A DNA stretch of 64,000 nt. Origin: Nakamurella flavida (GTDB taxonomy: Bacteria > Actinomycetota > Actinomycetes > Mycobacteriales > Nakamurellaceae). This document shows positions 61,420 to 64,000 of the stretch, one piece after another. A program made the translations under genes and the position numbers. Position 1 is the stretch's first letter. Every line of letters begins with the position of its first letter. The notes beneath the pieces are model-generated. The model had not been told where the DNA came from and ran no database searches. It was given only the letters and a program-made list of their open reading frames with translations. The stretch spans positions 2,863,001-2,927,000 of the forward strand of contig NZ_JAUSQV010000001.1 in assembly GCF_030811475.1 (NCBI RefSeq), given 5' to 3'.

Positions 61420-63189
61420 TCACCGGGTGAAGGTGCCGAGTCCCTCCTTGTCCCAGGCCTCGACGGTCACCGAACCGGCGGTGTCCCCGGCCGGGGTGAA
61501 GGTGACCTGCGAGATGCTGCCGTCGGCCACGTTCTCGCCGGCCGGGGTGTCGGCCTTCCGGTCGCCCACCGGCTCGAGCGTGAAGGTGGACCCGTCCCAG
61601 TGGGTGAGCGGGAAGGTGTCCCCGCGGGGTCCGGCCGTCAGCACCAGGCCGCCGTCGACCTCGCTGACGGTGGCGGGCCCGAAGTAGTCGCTCTGGTAGG
61701 TGCCGACGTACGTGCTGTTCGCCGCGGCGGGCGCCGGGTCGGCCGGCGGGGTCTGCCCGACCAGTTCGCCCTGCGGCGCCGTCACCCCGGCCAGCGCGTC
61801 GTGGAACAGGGTGTACCAGTCCTGTTGCGGTGCACCGAGTTCGGCGGCGTCGGCGAACTCGTTGACGATGGCCTCGGCCGACCCCTCGGCGGCCGCGTTG
61901 GTCAGCACGACGATGCCCAGGTCGAGGTTGGGGATGAGCAGGAACGAGGTCCCGGCCCCGGCGCCGAACGCCCCCGAGTGGCTCAGCCGGACCCGGCCGG
62001 AGGCATCGCTGGAGACCCCGAAGCCGTGCCCGTAGAAGCCGGTGCGGGCGTCGATCGTCTGCGGCACGGGGCTGCCGTCGGCCGCCCGCATCGTCGGGGT
62101 GAGCGCGGCGCGCAGGGCGGCCCCGTCGATGAGCTGGGTCCCGTCGGCCGTCTTCCCCCCGGCCAGCACCATGGTCATCCAGGTGGCGAAGTCGTTCACG
62201 GTCGAGCTGAGTCCACCGGCCGGGGACTGCCCGTCCGGGTCGCGCAGCCAGGCCGCGGCGTACTGCCCGTCGACCTTCACGTGCCCGGCGGCGTGGTTGG
62301 GCGCGGCGGCGAAGGTGGCGTAGTCCGAGCTGGTGTCGTCCATCCCGAGCGGGCCGTACACGTCGCGCTGCGACAGGGTCGACCAGTCGGTTCCCGCGGC
62401 ATCGGCCACGGCGACGCCCGCCGCGGTCAGTCCGTAGTTGGTGTAGTTGTAGACGGCCCGGAACGGGTTGAGCGGCAGGTACCGCAGCCGGTCGAGGATC
62501 TGCTGCTGGTCGTAGCCCAGGTCCTCCAGGTCGTCCCCGGCGTGGTTGGGCAGACCGGACCGGTGGGAGTACATGTCGGCGATCGTGACCTGGGCCGTCA
62601 CCGTCGGGTCGGAGAGCGTGAACCCGGGCAGGTGGTCGGCGACGGGGGTGTCCCAGGTGACGGTGCCGTCCCCCACCTCCTTGGCCACGACGGTCGCGCC
62701 GACCGGCTTGGACAGCGAGGCCATCTGGAAGACCGTGTCCGCGTCGACGGTCTCGGGGGAGCCGACACGGCGCACCCCGTAGCCCTGGGCGAAGACCGTC
62801 TCCCCGCCGTGGACCACGGCGACCGCCATGCCGGGCAGACCCGACCGGTCGAAGACGTCCTGGGCGAGCGCGTCCACCCCGGCGATGGCGTCGGCGACCC
62901 GCTGCTCATCGGTGGGGACACCCGGGACCGCCCCGGGGTTCCCCCCACCGGCGGGTGGCGCGGCCGGCGGCGATGTGGTCGGGGATGTGGTCGGGGATGC
63001 GGACGGGGACGACGAGCTCGACGGGGAGGAGGCGGGCCCGGACGAGGCCGGGGCCCCCGACGCCCCCGACACCGACGTGGCCGAGCGGCCGCCGGCCGAG
63101 CTCACGGCGGCGGTGCTCCCGCCCGTGCAGGCGGCCAGCAGGGTGAGACCCGCCGCGAGTGCGGCAGCGAGATGGTGGCGTCGCGTCAC
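61420..63189 (-). CDS. Class C beta-lactamase-like serine hydrolase, lipoprotein
   Basis: 589 residues. GTG start with AAGGA upstream; lipobox LTLLAAC (Cys21); a Ser/Pro/Gly linker to about residue 110; penicillin-binding/AmpC fold with the nucleophile SLSK (QMASLSKPVGA), YNYTNYG (YxN) and the third box LSHSGAFGAG (HSG). A C-terminal beta domain (about 480-589) with PADPAPAANSTYVGTYQSDY resembles the lipocalin-like extension of esterase-type members. Likely a peptidase or esterase on the cell surface rather than an antibiotic-degrading enzyme. Confidence 0.9.
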   Translation of the reverse strand: MTRRHHLAAALAAGLTLLAACTGGSTAAVSSAGGRSATSVSGASGAPASSGPASSPSSSSSPSASPTTSPTTSPPAAPPAGGGNPGAVPGVPTDEQRVADAIAGVDALAQDVFDRSGLPGMAVAVVHGGETVFAQGYGVRRVGSPETVDADTVFQMASLSKPVGATVVAKEVGDGTVTWDTPVADHLPGFTLSDPTVTAQVTIADMYSHRSGLPNHAGDDLEDLGYDQQQILDRLRYLPLNPFRAVYNYTNYGLTAAGVAVADAAGTDWSTLSQRDVYGPLGMDDTSSDYATFAAAPNHAAGHVKVDGQYAAAWLRDPDGQSPAGGLSSTVNDFATWMTMVLAGGKTADGTQLIDGAALRAALTPTMRAADGSPVPQTIDARTGFYGHGFGVSSDASGRVRLSHSGAFGAGAGTSFLLIPNLDLGIVVLTNAAAEGSAEAIVNEFADAAELGAPQQDWYTLFHDALAGVTAPQGELVGQTPPADPAPAAANSTYVGTYQSDYFGPATVSEVDGGLVLTAGPRGDTFPLTHWDGSTFTLEPVGDRKADTPAGENVADGSISQVTFTPAGDTAGSVTVEAWDKEGLGTFTR

Positions 63190-63312
63190 GCGAGTTCCTT
63201 CCGGCGACTGGGCGGGTGGCCCGGACCCGGGCGACCGGTCGGCCGGAACGCGACGGACAGCTCGACGCACATCGGACGACCCCCCGATCCTCTCGACGGG
63301 GCCGGAGCGGCG

Positions 63313-64000
63313 CTATGGACCTGGGTCGCCAGCGGTCGGACCCACGGTCACCCGATCAGGTCGACCTGGCGCCTCGGGTCGGGGTTCCGGGTCGGGACCT
63401 GCCTGAGACACGGGGAGGGTGACGGACAGTCGGGTCCCGGCGCGGAGCGGGCTGGTCAGTTCCAACCTCCCGCCGAGGACGTCCACCCGGTCCAGCAGGC
63501 CGCGGATGCCGGTCCCGCGGTCCATCGACGCACCCCCCACGCCGTCGTCCTGCACGTCGATGGTCAGGGTGCCGTTCTCCTCCTGCACCCGTACGGACAC
63601 CGTCCGGGCTCCGGCGTGTTTCACCACGTTGGCGACCGCCTCGGCGACGACGAAGTACGCGGTGCTCTGCACGGGCAGCGGCAGCCGGCGGACGCCGTCG
63701 ACGTGCAGGGTCGAGCGCATGGGCAGCCGGTCGAGCAGGTCCTCGGTCGCCATGGCCAGACCCCGTTCGACCAGGGCGGACGGCATGACGGCGTGCACCA
63801 GGGCGCGCAGTTCGGCCGCGGCCGCGTCGATGCCCAGCCGCAGGTCGGTCACCTCGTCCCGGACGGGCGCCCCCGGATCCATCGTGTTCGCGAGCTGCTG
63901 GGCCTCCAGGGCCAGCAGCACCAGCTTGACCTGCAGACCGTCGTGCAGGTCCTGGGCGATGCGGCGGCGTTCCCGGTCGGCGGTCTCCACGATGCGCTCG
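63313..64000 (-). CDS. NarL-type two-component sensor histidine kinase (5' part beyond right edge)
   Basis: C-terminal part only: HisKA_3 dimerisation domain with RRRIAQDLHDGLQ (phospho-accepting His), then the ATPase domain with AEAVANVVKHA (N-box), DVQDDGVGG (G1) and GTGIRGLLDRV (G2). The reading frame continues off the right edge through ERIVETADRE, so the sensor region is missing here. No response-regulator gene is visible; it would lie outside the window or elsewhere. Confidence 0.93.
   Translation of the reverse strand, partial: ERIVETADRERRRIAQDLHDGLQVKLVLLALEAQQLANTMDPGAPVRDEVTDLRLGIDAAAAELRALVHAVMPSALVERGLAMATEDLLDRLPMRSTLHVDGVRRLPLPVQSTAYFVVAEAVANVVKHAGARTVSVRVQEENGTLTIDVQDDGVGGASMDRGTGIRGLLDRVDVLGGRLELTSPLRAGTRLSVTLPVSQAGPDPEPRPEAPGRPDRVTVGPTAGDPGP

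Overview
The window is about 72% G+C DNA with dense, tightly spaced genes, many GTG starts, overlapping ATGA junctions and Pro/Ala-rich linkers. This points to an actinomycete. Several families fit that: fused CydDC, GTP-type PEP carboxykinase, secreted AroQ-gamma chorismate mutase, class F sortase, a FadE5-like acyl-CoA dehydrogenase, SthA and GlsB. A relative of the Nakamurella/Geodermatophilus groups is my guess, not a proven placement. No rRNA, complete tRNA, integrase, transposase or CRISPR array is visible.

Left part (1-17.6 kb): a cytochrome bd oxidase operon on the minus strand (cydA, cydB, fused cydDC cut by the window edge) is preceded by two copies of a TTCTAC-N5-GTAGAA palindrome. 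Next come a GAF-EAL-PAS-GGDEF protein and a two-gene minus-strand unit that looks like a Kiwa anti-phage system: a small KwaA-like membrane protein overlapping a KwaB-like (DUF4868) protein. Divergent from it is an iron-uptake operon behind a DtxR/IdeR-like iron box: FecE-type ATPase, FecB-type lipoprotein, fused FhuB-type permease, then two exporter-fold ABC half-transporters whose degenerate nucleotide sites complement each other.

Middle part (17.6-37.2 kb): stress and housekeeping genes. These are a Lon-N-like protein, GlsB, Dps, a PAS-GGDEF protein, a GT87 mannosyltransferase, a ring-opening (cyanurate/barbiturate-type) amidohydrolase, TrmB, a secreted chorismate mutase, a PPOX flavoprotein, an alpha/beta hydrolase, an ABC-2 transporter, TspO, a DeoR regulator with a polyol-type dehydrogenase, PEP carboxykinase, another GGDEF protein and a membrane-anchored CoxG-like protein.

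Right part (37.6-64 kb): a 2-oxoacid dehydrogenase operon (E1 alpha, E1 beta, E2, no E3), a tiny basic protein, SthA, a TerD protein with a proline-rich tail, an AnsP-like permease, a DksA/TraR zinc-finger protein and a spermidine-synthase-like membrane protein. Then follow a three-dehydrogenase operon divergent from a 2-oxoglutarate oxygenase, a FadE5-like dehydrogenase behind twin palindromes, a family A polymerase homologue with a small upstream partner, a class F sortase with a CHRD-domain likely substrate, a CopD/CtaG-like copper protein, a class C beta-lactamase-like lipoprotein and the C-terminal part of a NarL-type histidine kinase cut by the right edge. Convergent gene ends are often separated by strong GC-rich hairpins, listed as terminators.
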